The notes under the pieces were generated by a model. The model did not search any database, was not told where the DNA came from, and worked only from the letters and a program-made list of their open reading frames with translations. From positions 1-64,000 of the forward strand of contig NZ_KB902281.1 of the NCBI RefSeq assembly GCF_000379485.1: a DNA stretch of 64,000 nucleotides, in the 5' to 3' direction. Made by a program: the position numbers and the translations under genes. The DNA comes from Wenxinia marina DSM 24838 (GTDB taxonomy: Bacteria > Pseudomonadota > Alphaproteobacteria > Rhodobacterales > Rhodobacteraceae). Below are positions 48,894 through 56,865 of this stretch, piece by piece; position 1 is the stretch's first letter; every line of letters starts with the position of its first letter.

Positions 48894-50254
48894 CGGACGG
48901 GTCCTTCTGGCGGGGGCGACAGGCCGGCGATCTCGGCGAGGCGGTCGCGGACCGCCGCGTCGGGGCCGAAGCCGTAGCGCGCCCAGCCGAGGCTGTCCAG
49001 CCGCACCGCCGCCGCGTCCGAGCGCTGGCCCATCGCCTGCAGCGCCTCGGCGCGGACCATCATCAGGCTGGACATCAGCGCCGCGTTCTCGTGCGCCTCG
49101 GCGGCCGGGATGCCGCTGGTGGCGAGATCCAGCGCGCGGGCCGCGTCGCCTCGGCCGAGGGCGTCGGCGGCGAGGTGCAGCAGGACGTGCGCCTCGTGGA
49201 GCCGCGTCTCGGGCCGGGCGGCGAAGAGCGTCCGCGCCTCGGCCAAGACGGCCATGGCGGCGCCCGGGTCGCGGCCCACGGTCAGCCGGCCGAGGACGTA
49301 GAGGGAGAAGCCCCGCTCCGGCCCGGTCGTCCCCGCCGCCAGCTCTGCCGCGCGCGCCGCCGCCGCGCGGCGCGCCGGGCCGCTGCCGGTTCCCAGCGCG
49401 GTGCGCATCGCGTCCAGCCACGCGGCCGAGGCATCGCGGGGGAGGGCGCCCGGCCGCTCTCCGCCCGGGTTCAGTCGGGCGAGGACCGCCGGCAGCCGCG
49501 CCGCCACCTCGCCCTCGCTCATCCCCGAGCGCAGTTCGGGCGCGTAGAGCGCGCGCAGGACCAGCATGTCGAAGCCGGTGAGGATCGTGTGGATGTTGTC
49601 GTCGTTGAAGACGGAATCCGGCAGACGGTACAGGTCGTTCGGCGGTCCCAGCGCCTGCGCCAGCTCCTCGTGCAGGCAGTCGCGCACCTCCTGCGGCGCC
49701 TCGTCGGCGGGCAGGAAGATCGCGGCGCGGGTGCGCTGGCGCAGCAGCGTCCAGTCGATCACCGGTGCGTTGCGCAGGGCGAGGTACTCGCCCCACGACC
49801 GGACGTTCGGGACCGTGAAGCAGGCGGCGCCGGGCACCGCACGCACCAGCTCGGCCTTCGGGACCGCGACGACGGTGATCGCCGCCACGCGGCCGTCGAC
49901 GGGGCGGATGTCGATCCCGGCCTCGGTGCGCAGCCGCGCGACCAGCGCCGCGAGGTCGTGGCGCAGGGCCGGAGACGGCGCGCCGGACAGCGTCACCGTC
50001 ACCGGCCCCTCGAACCGCGTCAGGACAGGAACCGTACGTCCGCTCTCCATCCGGAAGGCGAGGTCGAGGATGTCGCGGGCCATCTCGACGTTCGGCCGCA
50101 TCGGCGGCGGAGCCGTCCGTCCGGTCGGCATCCGCATCGGCGGCAGCGCAAGCTCGGCCGGCTGCGCCCGGCTCACGGGGCCGCCTGCCGGTCCCGGGGC
50201 GGCCGCCGGGCCGCAGGCCGCGAGCAGGGCGCACAGAAGGAGCGCCCGCCTCAC
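48890..50254 (-). CDS. DUF2927 lipoprotein
   Basis: A 454-residue lipoprotein: lipobox LLAAC near residue 14, then a proline-rich linker and the DUF2927 domain (about 100-275), recognised by the NVRSWGEYLALRNAPVIDW and DCLHEELAQALGPPNDLY parts followed by SVFNDDNIHTILTGFDML. The HEELAQ segment resembles the gluzincin-like signature seen in this group, so a protease-like fold is possible. The C-terminal part is helical repeats. The start is GTG at 50254, overlapping the GNAT stop (GTGA). Function unknown. Confidence 0.85.
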   Translation of the reverse strand: MRRALLLCALLAACGPAAAPGPAGGPVSRAQPAELALPPMRMPTGRTAPPPMRPNVEMARDILDLAFRMESGRTVPVLTRFEGPVTVTLSGAPSPALRHDLAALVARLRTEAGIDIRPVDGRVAAITVVAVPKAELVRAVPGAACFTVPNVRSWGEYLALRNAPVIDWTLLRQRTRAAIFLPADEAPQEVRDCLHEELAQALGPPNDLYRLPDSVFNDDNIHTILTGFDMLVLRALYAPELRSGMSEGEVAARLPAVLARLNPGGERPGALPRDASAAWLDAMRTALGTGSGPARRAAAARAAELAAGTTGPERGFSLYVLGRLTVGRDPGAAMAVLAEARTLFAARPETRLHEAHVLLHLAADALGRGDAARALDLATSGIPAAEAHENAALMSSLMMVRAEALQAMGQRSDAAAVRLDSLGWARYGFGPDAAVRDRLAEIAGLSPPPEGPVR

Positions 50255-50703
50255 GGCAGCGGCCTGTCGTAGCGGATGAACGCGCTCTTGCGGCCGATGC
50301 GGTCGTAGAGACGCCGGGCCGTCGCGTTGAAGTCCTGCGTCAGCCAGTAGACCCGCGGCGCGCCTTCCTTGTCCGCGGCGGCGTAGACCGCCTCGATCAG
50401 CGCCCGGCCCACGCCCGTGCCGCGCACCTGCGGGTCGGCGTAGAGGTCCTGCAGGTAGCAGACCCTGTCCTGCCGCCAGCCGTGCCGGTGGAACAGGTAG
50501 TGCGCGAGACCGACGAGGTGCCCGTCCGCCTCGGCCACCAGCCCGTGGAAGTCGTCCGGATCGCCCGACAGCAGCCGCGCGAAGGTGGCGTCGTACTGCG
50601 CCGCGGGCAGCTCGGTCTCGTAGAAGGCGAGATAACCTCGCCAGAGGCGCGCCCAGTCGAGGCGGTCGGCAGCGGCGAGCGGGCGGATCAGGATCTCGGT
50701 CAC
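50251..50703 (-). CDS. GNAT-family N-acetyltransferase
   Basis: A 150-residue acetyltransferase with the acetyl-CoA-binding motif VRGTGVGRALIEAVYAAA (Q/RxxGxG/A form) and the strand VCYLQDLYADP before it; WLTQDFNATARRLYDRIG is motif B. The substrate could be an amine, polyamine or protein. GTG at 50703 is the best start. It is coupled by overlap to the DUF2927 gene and lies 88 bases after the MoxR gene on the same strand. Confidence 0.88.
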   Translation of the reverse strand: MTEILIRPLAAADRLDWARLWRGYLAFYETELPAAQYDATFARLLSGDPDDFHGLVAEADGHLVGLAHYLFHRHGWRQDRVCYLQDLYADPQVRGTGVGRALIEAVYAAADKEGAPRVYWLTQDFNATARRLYDRIGRKSAFIRYDRPLP

Positions 50704-50791
50704 GTCGGGTCCACGACAAGGAAGCACCGTCCGACAACCGTCGGGGCGGGCAGGAGCCACTCTGCCGCCCACGCCGGTGCCGGTCGAGGGG

Positions 50792-51640
<849 letters not shown>

Positions 51641-51824
51641 CGTGCTGCCTCATCCTTGCCCGGGGCACAGGATAGGCCCGCACGGGCACGGCCACAACGC
51701 ATGACACAGGCAGGGAAATCCGGGGGGTGACAGCGTTGGACCGACGGAGTATGTGGGCGCCATAAGGGGGGTCGACGTGTCGAACGACCTTGAAAATCAC
51801 GGTGACAGGTTCGGGGGAGCAGCG

Positions 51825-52247
51825 ATGAAGGCCGAGGTCTTTGTACCGGATGATTACCGTCCCGCCGAGGACGAGCCGTTCATGAACGAGCGCCAGCTCG
51901 AATACTTCCGCCGCAAGCTGTTGCACTGGAAGTCCGAGCTGATGGCCGACAGCCGCGACACGATCGAGGGCATGCGCGACCAGACCCGCAACATCCCCGA
52001 CATCGCCGACCGCGCGAGTGAAGAGACCGACCGCGCGCTGGAACTTCGCACCCGCGACCGCCAGCGCAAGCTGGTCGCCAAGATCGACAGCGCCCTGCGC
52101 CGGATCGACGAGGGCGAGTACGGATTCTGCGAGATCACCGGCGAGCCGATCTCGCTCAAGCGCCTCGACGCCCGCCCGATCGCCACGATGAGCCTCGAGG
52201 CGCAGGAGCGGCACGAGCGGCGCGAGCGGGTGCACCGCGACGACTGA
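51825..52247 (+). CDS. dksA: RNA polymerase-binding transcription factor DksA (single-cysteine type)
   Basis: Binds the secondary channel of RNA polymerase and, with ppGpp, resets transcription in starvation. The 140 residues have the coiled coil with the tip motif DIADRA (59-64, the DxxDxA residues). Of the four cysteines that bind zinc in E. coli, only C102 is present (FCEITGEPI); the others are replaced, as reported for the Rhodobacter sphaeroides protein. ATG at 51825 follows GGGGGAG. A candidate promoter, GTGACA at 51727 and TATGTG at 51750 with a 17-base gap, lies upstream. Confidence 0.94.
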   Translation: MKAEVFVPDDYRPAEDEPFMNERQLEYFRRKLLHWKSELMADSRDTIEGMRDQTRNIPDIADRASEETDRALELRTRDRQRKLVAKIDSALRRIDEGEYGFCEITGEPISLKRLDARPIATMSLEAQERHERRERVHRDD

Positions 52248-52290
52248 CGGGCGCCGCGTCAGGCCGCGCCTTGGCGGTGTCGCCCGATGA

Positions 52291-52305
52291 TTAACCATTC
52301 GTCAA
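52291..52305 (+). promoter_or_regulatory. CtrA-box-like site TTAA-N7-TCAA
   Basis: TTAACCATTCGTCAA matches the CtrA consensus TTAA-N7-TTAA with one mismatch. It lies 49 bases before the start of the small secreted-protein gene at 52354. CtrA governs cell-cycle and motility genes in alphaproteobacteria. One near-match in 64 kb is weak evidence by itself. Confidence 0.45.
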
Positions 52306-52353
52306 CCACCGATACCTCATTCTGCCGCGGACGACGCGGGCAGGAGGGGACAC

Positions 52354-52674
52354 ATGGGACGCACGTTGATCGCGGCGGCGCTGACGGCGCTGAGCACGGC
52401 CGCGACCGCAGACCCGGAAGGTTCGGTGAGGTCGGCGTACCTCGCCTGCGCGGTCTTCGATTCGACGGGTCTACTCAGCGCCCCGTGCGAGGTGTCGGGC
52501 TGGCATTCGGCGGTCGACGTGAGCATCGACACCTCCGCCCGCGAGGCGCAGGAAATCTGCCGCGGCGTGGCGGCGATGCTGCGCGACAGGGCGGCGCTCT
52601 TCGATCCCGGCTGGTCCCTGCGCATCTACTCCCCGTTCTCGAGCGGCAACACGATCGCGACCTGCGGCCTCTGA
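52354..52674 (+). CDS. Small secreted protein, unknown
   Basis: A 106-residue protein with a signal peptide (residues 1-19, ending AATAD) and four cysteines in the mature part (AYLACAVFD, SAPCEV, QEICRG, IATCGL), which would form two disulfides in the periplasm. No known domain is recognised. A CtrA-like site lies 49 bases upstream, and the ATG at 52354 is preceded by GGAGGGG. The monooxygenase gene follows 13 bases later on the same strand. Confidence 0.8.
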   Translation: MGRTLIAAALTALSTAATADPEGSVRSAYLACAVFDSTGLLSAPCEVSGWHSAVDVSIDTSAREAQEICRGVAAMLRDRAALFDPGWSLRIYSPFSSGNTIATCGL

Positions 52675-52687
52675 TCCCCCGGGCCGC

Positions 52688-53794
52688 ATGGACCTGACAG
52701 GATGCCCGGCCACGATCGTCGGCGGCGGGATCGGCGGCATGGCCGCGGCGCTGGCGCTGGCGCGGGCCGGGGCGCTTGTGACGGTGCACGAGGCGGCGCC
52801 GGCGCTGACGGAGGTCGGGGCGGGCCTGCAGGTCAGCGCGAACGGGCAGGCGGCGCTGCGGGCGCTCGGCCTGGCGGACGCGCCGGCGGGCGCCGTCGTC
52901 TCCACCGGCACCGTGATGCGCGGGCACCGCGGCCGGGCAATGACGCGCCTGCCGCCGCCGGCCGCGGGGGCGACGTGGTACGTCCACCGCGCGGACCTGC
53001 TGTCGATGCTGACGGAGGGCGCACAGGCGGCGGGCGCGCGGATCGTCACCGGCTCGCGTCTCGCACCCGGAGAGGCGGGCGGCGATCTCGTCGTCGCCGC
53101 CGACGGCTCCCGGTCGGCCCACCGGGTGCTGATCGACGGCCCCGCCGAGGCCCGCTTCGCCGGGCAAGTCGCGTGGCGGGCGCTCGTCCCGGCCGAGGGG
53201 ACGCCGGCGCCGGAGGCGTCGCTGACGATGGGGCCGGGGGCGCATGTCGTCTCGTATCCGCTGCGGGGCGGGCGTCTGATGAACCTCGTCGCGGTGGAGG
53301 AGCGGCGGGACTGGACGGAGGAGGGCTGGCGCCTGCCCGGCGATCCGGCCGAATTCCGGCGCCGCTTCTCCGCCTTCGGCGGTCCGCTGGGCGACCTGAT
53401 CGCGCGGGTGGAGGAGGTGAACCTCTGGGCGCTGCACCTGCGCCCGGTCGCGGAGCGCTGGCAGGACGGCCGGACCGCGCTGCTGGGGGACGCGGCGCAC
53501 CCGACGCTGCCCTTCGCCGCCCAGGGGGCGTGCCTGGCGCTGGAGGATGCGGCGATCCTCGGCCGGGCCCTCGCCCTGGCGACCGACATCCCCGACGCGC
53601 TCCGCCGCTACGAGGCCGCCCGCCGCACCCGCGCGGCCCGTGTCGTCCGCCTCGCCGGCGGGAACGCCTGGCGCTTCCACGTGCGCTGGCCGCTGACATG
53701 GGGCCGGGCAGTGGTGCTGCGGCTGGGGGGCGGGCTACTCGCCCGCGGAATGGACGCGGTTTACGACCACGACCCCGCCACGGTCGCCCTGTGA
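52688..53794 (+). CDS. FAD-dependent monooxygenase (salicylate-hydroxylase-like)
   Basis: A 368-residue group A flavin monooxygenase. The FAD dinucleotide site is IVGGGIGGMAAALALARAG near residue 10, the DG motif is VVAADGSRSAHRVLI near 138, and the second FAD motif is LLGDAAHPTLPFAAQGACLALEDA near 260. Such enzymes hydroxylate aromatic rings using NAD(P)H and oxygen; the substrate is not clear. The last 60 bases overlap the opposing gene at 53735-54133. ATG at 52688 is the start. Confidence 0.9.
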   Translation: MDLTGCPATIVGGGIGGMAAALALARAGALVTVHEAAPALTEVGAGLQVSANGQAALRALGLADAPAGAVVSTGTVMRGHRGRAMTRLPPPAAGATWYVHRADLLSMLTEGAQAAGARIVTGSRLAPGEAGGDLVVAADGSRSAHRVLIDGPAEARFAGQVAWRALVPAEGTPAPEASLTMGPGAHVVSYPLRGGRLMNLVAVEERRDWTEEGWRLPGDPAEFRRRFSAFGGPLGDLIARVEEVNLWALHLRPVAERWQDGRTALLGDAAHPTLPFAAQGACLALEDAAILGRALALATDIPDALRRYEAARRTRAARVVRLAGGNAWRFHVRWPLTWGRAVVLRLGGGLLARGMDAVYDHDPATVAL

Positions 53795-54133
53795 GACCGT
53801 ATCGGGAAACGGCCGGCGCATCCGCGCCGTGACCCGCTCCAGCACCTCGTTGGTGCGGTAGTCGACGCGGTAGAGGTCGCCCTCGATCCGCATGTAGACC
53901 CACGGCCCGTCCGGCACGGGCAGGCCGTAGTAGCTCAGCTCGTGCACGATCCGCGTCGCGTCCCGCGGCAGGATCGCCCCGATCTCCACCGGCGCGGGGC
54001 CGAGGTCGCGCGCCCGCACCGCCTCTGTCCGCACCTCGGCGCAGCTGGCGCCCGCGGCCGCCATGCGGCACTGCGCGGAGGCGGCCTGCGGCAGCGCGAG
54101 GGCCGCCGTCAGGAGAAGGACCTCACGCCGCAA
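53735..54133 (-). CDS. Small secreted RcnB-like protein
   Basis: A 132-residue exported protein with a signal peptide (residues 1-20, ending ASAQ) and two cysteines. The core YYGLPVPDGPWVYMRIEGDLYRVDYRTNEVLERV resembles the RcnB/DUF family of small periplasmic proteins linked to nickel/cobalt homeostasis in E. coli. The start is TTG at 54133, overlapping the last codons of xthA, as no ATG or GTG fits. Its 3' end overlaps the convergent monooxygenase gene by 60 bases. The metal link is an inference from weak resemblance. Confidence 0.75.
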   Translation of the reverse strand: MRREVLLLTAALALPQAASAQCRMAAAGASCAEVRTEAVRARDLGPAPVEIGAILPRDATRIVHELSYYGLPVPDGPWVYMRIEGDLYRVDYRTNEVLERVTARMRRPFPDTVSQGDRGGVVVVNRVHSAGE

Positions 54134-54905
54134 GGTCGAGCCAGACGGGCACGTGGTCCGACGGCTTGTCGCGGCCCCGCACCTCGGCCTCGATCCAGCA
54201 CTCGGTCATCAGGTCCGCCGCCTGCGGCGTCAGAAGGTGATGGTCGATGCGGATGCCGTCGTTCCTGTCCCAGGCGCCGCGCTGGTAGTCCCAGAACGAA
54301 TAGTGCCCGCCGCCCGCGACCCTCGCACGAAAGGCTTCGGTCAGGCCGAGGTTCAGCAGGCGCCGGAACGCGTCCCGCGTCTGCGGCAGGGCGAGCGCGT
54401 CGGTGCGCCACGCCTCGGGCCGCCTGGCGTCCTCGTCCTGCGGGATCACATTGTAGTCGCCGCAGAAGACCGACGGCATCTCGGACGCCAGCACCTCTTC
54501 CACCCGCGCCTTCATCCGCGCCATCCAGCCCAGCTTGTAGTCGTACTTCGGACCGGGCGCCGGGTTGCCGTTCGGCAGGTAGAGGCCGCACAGCCGCACC
54601 GCCTGCCGGTCGCCCATCACCGTCGCCTCGATCCAGCGCGCCTGGTCGTCGCGGTCGTCGCCGGGCAGGCCGCGCGTCACGTCCTCCAGCGGCAGCCTCG
54701 AGAGGATCGCGACGCCGTTGAAGCCCTTCTGGCCGTGCGTCTCCACCCGGTAGCCGAGATCCTCGAAATGCTCGCGCGGGAACGCCTCGTCCTGCGACTT
54801 GATCTCCTGCAGGAGGGCGACGTCGGGTGTCCGCTCCTCCAGCCAGGCGGTCAGCGCCTCGATCCGGGCGCGGATGCCGTTGATGTTGAAGGTGGCGATG
54901 CGCAA
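54123..54905 (-). CDS. xthA: Exodeoxyribonuclease III
   Basis: An AP endonuclease/3'-exonuclease of base-excision repair. The 260 residues start MRIATFNINGIRARI, with the metal glutamate in LLQEIKSQDE, then LPNGNPAPGPKYDYKL, FCGDYNVIPQDEDA (catalytic Asp and Asn), and the C-terminal RIDHHLLTPQ and KPSDHVPVWLDL with the catalytic histidine. Complete and of usual length. The downstream RcnB-like gene overlaps its last codons. Confidence 0.96.
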   Translation of the reverse strand: MRIATFNINGIRARIEALTAWLEERTPDVALLQEIKSQDEAFPREHFEDLGYRVETHGQKGFNGVAILSRLPLEDVTRGLPGDDRDDQARWIEATVMGDRQAVRLCGLYLPNGNPAPGPKYDYKLGWMARMKARVEEVLASEMPSVFCGDYNVIPQDEDARRPEAWRTDALALPQTRDAFRRLLNLGLTEAFRARVAGGGHYSFWDYQRGAWDRNDGIRIDHHLLTPQAADLMTECWIEAEVRGRDKPSDHVPVWLDLAA

Positions 54906-54981
54906 GGGTAGGTCTCTCGATGATGCGGCGGTCGCGTCCGACCCTGGGGGTCGGGGGCGCCGGGCGCAAGACCCGCCGGCC

Positions 54982-55311
54982 CTACATCGAGAACGAGACG
55001 CCGCAGCCGCAGGACGAGGTGACGTTGGGGTTGTCGACGACGAAGCGCGCGCCGATCAGCTCGTCCCGGAAGTCGATGACGGCGTCCTGCAGGAACGGCA
55101 GCGAGACGCTGTCCACCACCACCCGCTCGCCGCCCGGACCCTCGAGAACGAGGTCGTCCTCGGCCGGCTCGGCCAGGCTGATGTCGTACTGGAAGCCCGA
55201 GCAGCCGCCGCCTTCCACCGCGACGCGCAGGGCCTTGCCGTCGGCCTGCGCGCCGATCTCGGTCAGGCGCTCGTAGGCGCGGGGGGTCACTTTCGGGGGC
55301 AGGGTCAGCAT
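54982..55311 (-). CDS. erpA: A-type iron-sulfur carrier (ErpA/IscA family)
   Basis: Receives Fe-S clusters from scaffold proteins and passes them to apo-enzymes. The 109-residue protein has the three ligand cysteines: C37 (GGGCSGFQY), C101 and C103 (SSCGCGVSF). The segment VVVDSVSLPFLQDAVIDF is typical. The ErpA versus IscA choice follows its location next to dgt, as in many Rhodobacteraceae, and is not certain. It diverges from dgt; xthA is downstream on the same strand, 76 bases away. Confidence 0.9.
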   Translation of the reverse strand: MLTLPPKVTPRAYERLTEIGAQADGKALRVAVEGGGCSGFQYDISLAEPAEDDLVLEGPGGERVVVDSVSLPFLQDAVIDFRDELIGARFVVDNPNVTSSCGCGVSFSM

Positions 55312-55388
55312 GGATCGCCTCTTCAGGTCGGGCCGAAACGGGATATAGGGGGGACAGGCAAGACGAACAAGAACAGAGGGGGAGCGGC

Positions 55389-56564
55389 ATGGGCGCCGCC
55401 TACGCCTCGCGCCCGGAGGAGAGCAGGGGACGGCTCTTTCCGGAAGAGGAAAGCACCTTCCGCTCGCCGTTCCAGCGGGACCGCGACCGGATCATCCACG
55501 CCTCGGCCTTTCGCAGGCTGAAGCACAAGACGCAGGTCTTCGTCGAGCACGAGGGCGATTACTTCCGCACGCGCCTGACCCACTCGATCGAGGTGGCGCA
55601 GGTGGCGCGGACCGTCGCCGCGGCGCTGGACCTGAACGTCGAGCTGACCGAGGCGGTGGCGCTGGCCCACGACCTCGGGCATCCGCCGTTCGGGCATACG
55701 GGGGAAGAGGCGCTGAACGACCTGATGGCGCCCCACGGCGGGTTCGACCACAACGCCCAGGCGATCCGCATCGTCACCTCGCTGGAGCGGCACTACGCCG
55801 AGTTCGACGGACTGAACCTCACCTGGGAAACCCTTGAGGGGATTGCCAAACACAACGGGCCCGTGCCCGCGCCGTATCCTTATGCGCTCGCCGACTACAA
55901 CGCCCGCCACGACCTGGAGCTGCCCACACACGCCAGCGCCGAGGCGCAGGTCGCGGCCCTCAGCGACGACATCGCCTATTCGCACCACGACCTGCACGAC
56001 GGCCTGCGGGCCGAGCTGTTCTCGACCGACGAGCTGGCCGAGCTGCCGGTGCTGCGGGACTGCTTCGCCGAGGTGGACCGCGCGTATCCGGGCCTGAACT
56101 ACTACCGCCGCCGGCACGAGGCGCTGCGCCGCTTCTTCGGCATCCTCGTTGAGGACGTGATCGGTCTGGCCCGCCGCACCCTGGCCGACGAGGGCCCCCG
56201 CTCCGCCCAGGAGGTGCGCCATGCCGGACGCATGATGGTGAGGTTTTCCGATGATTTGTGGGCCGACCTGAAGGTGATCCGCCGGTTCCTGTTCCACCGG
56301 ATGTACCGCCACCCCCGTGTCGTCGAGATGCGGGCGGAGGTGACGCAGGTGATCTCGGACCTGTTCCCGCTGTTCATGGCCGATCCGTCCAACCTGCCCA
56401 GGCAGTGGCGCAAGGACGTGGCCGAGGCGGCGGACGACACCGCGCTGGCCCGGATCGTCGCCGATTACATCGCCGGCATGACCGACCGGTTCGCGATCCA
56501 GGAACATGCGCGGCTGACGGGATCGGACATGGTGGAGCGCACGCGCGTCCTCGGCATCGCCTGA
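55389..56564 (+). CDS. dgt: Deoxyguanosinetriphosphate triphosphohydrolase-like protein
   Basis: An HD-domain dNTP triphosphohydrolase that lowers dNTP levels. The 391-residue type-2 form has the HD metal motif parts FRRLKHKTQVFVEHEGD, RTRLTHSIEVAQVART, and HDLGHPPFGHTGEEAL, then a later histidine/aspartate (LSDDIAYSHHDLHDG). The length is right for the alphaproteobacterial group. ATG at 55389. In many Rhodobacteraceae argS follows directly; here an antiporter gene stands between. Confidence 0.94.
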   Translation: MGAAYASRPEESRGRLFPEEESTFRSPFQRDRDRIIHASAFRRLKHKTQVFVEHEGDYFRTRLTHSIEVAQVARTVAAALDLNVELTEAVALAHDLGHPPFGHTGEEALNDLMAPHGGFDHNAQAIRIVTSLERHYAEFDGLNLTWETLEGIAKHNGPVPAPYPYALADYNARHDLELPTHASAEAQVAALSDDIAYSHHDLHDGLRAELFSTDELAELPVLRDCFAEVDRAYPGLNYYRRRHEALRRFFGILVEDVIGLARRTLADEGPRSAQEVRHAGRMMVRFSDDLWADLKVIRRFLFHRMYRHPRVVEMRAEVTQVISDLFPLFMADPSNLPRQWRKDVAEAADDTALARIVADYIAGMTDRFAIQEHARLTGSDMVERTRVLGIA

Positions 56565-56678
56565 CGGCGTCCGGCGCTCGCGCTTCGCGCATCGCCCCGC
56601 CCGCCATCCCCGGCGCCGCAGGGCTTTTGCCGTAGCGCCGAGCGGGAGCGAGAGGTTCCCGCCTCTGCTTGGGAAGCG

Positions 56679-56704
56679 GTTCAGGGGCAGGTGTGCCCCT
56701 GAAC
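56679..56704. terminator. Perfect 11-bp hairpin downstream of dgt
   Basis: GTTCAGGGGCA (56679-56689) and TGCCCCTGAAC (56694-56704) pair fully around a four-base loop, 115 bases after the dgt stop. No U-run follows on either side. It may be a terminator, part of a structured RNA or part of a repeat together with the larger dyad at 56725-56804. Confidence 0.6.
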
Positions 56705-56724
56705 GCGCCTCCTGTCAGCGTCAT

Positions 56725-56804
56725 GCGATTCGGCGGAGCGTCAAGGAGCTTCGCCCGGCTTCGCCGGCGCGCTGACGCGCGTCCTTGACCCTCCGCCGAA
56801 TCGC
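56725..56804. repeat. Large inverted repeat, 23-bp arms with one mismatch
   Basis: The left arm 56725-56747 (GCGATTCGGCGGAGCG then TCAAGGA) and right arm 56782-56804 (its reverse complement except one base) flank a 34-base centre that has further self-complementary parts. The whole 300-base gap between dgt and the antiporter gene holds no plausible gene; this dyad and the hairpin at 56679 are its main content. It could be a small non-autonomous mobile element, a recombination scar or an RNA structure. Confidence 0.8.
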
Positions 56805-56865
56805 GGGGGCCTTGACGGGGGCGGTGTGAGCGGCACCTTCGGGCGAGCAATTCGGGGAGCGGACG

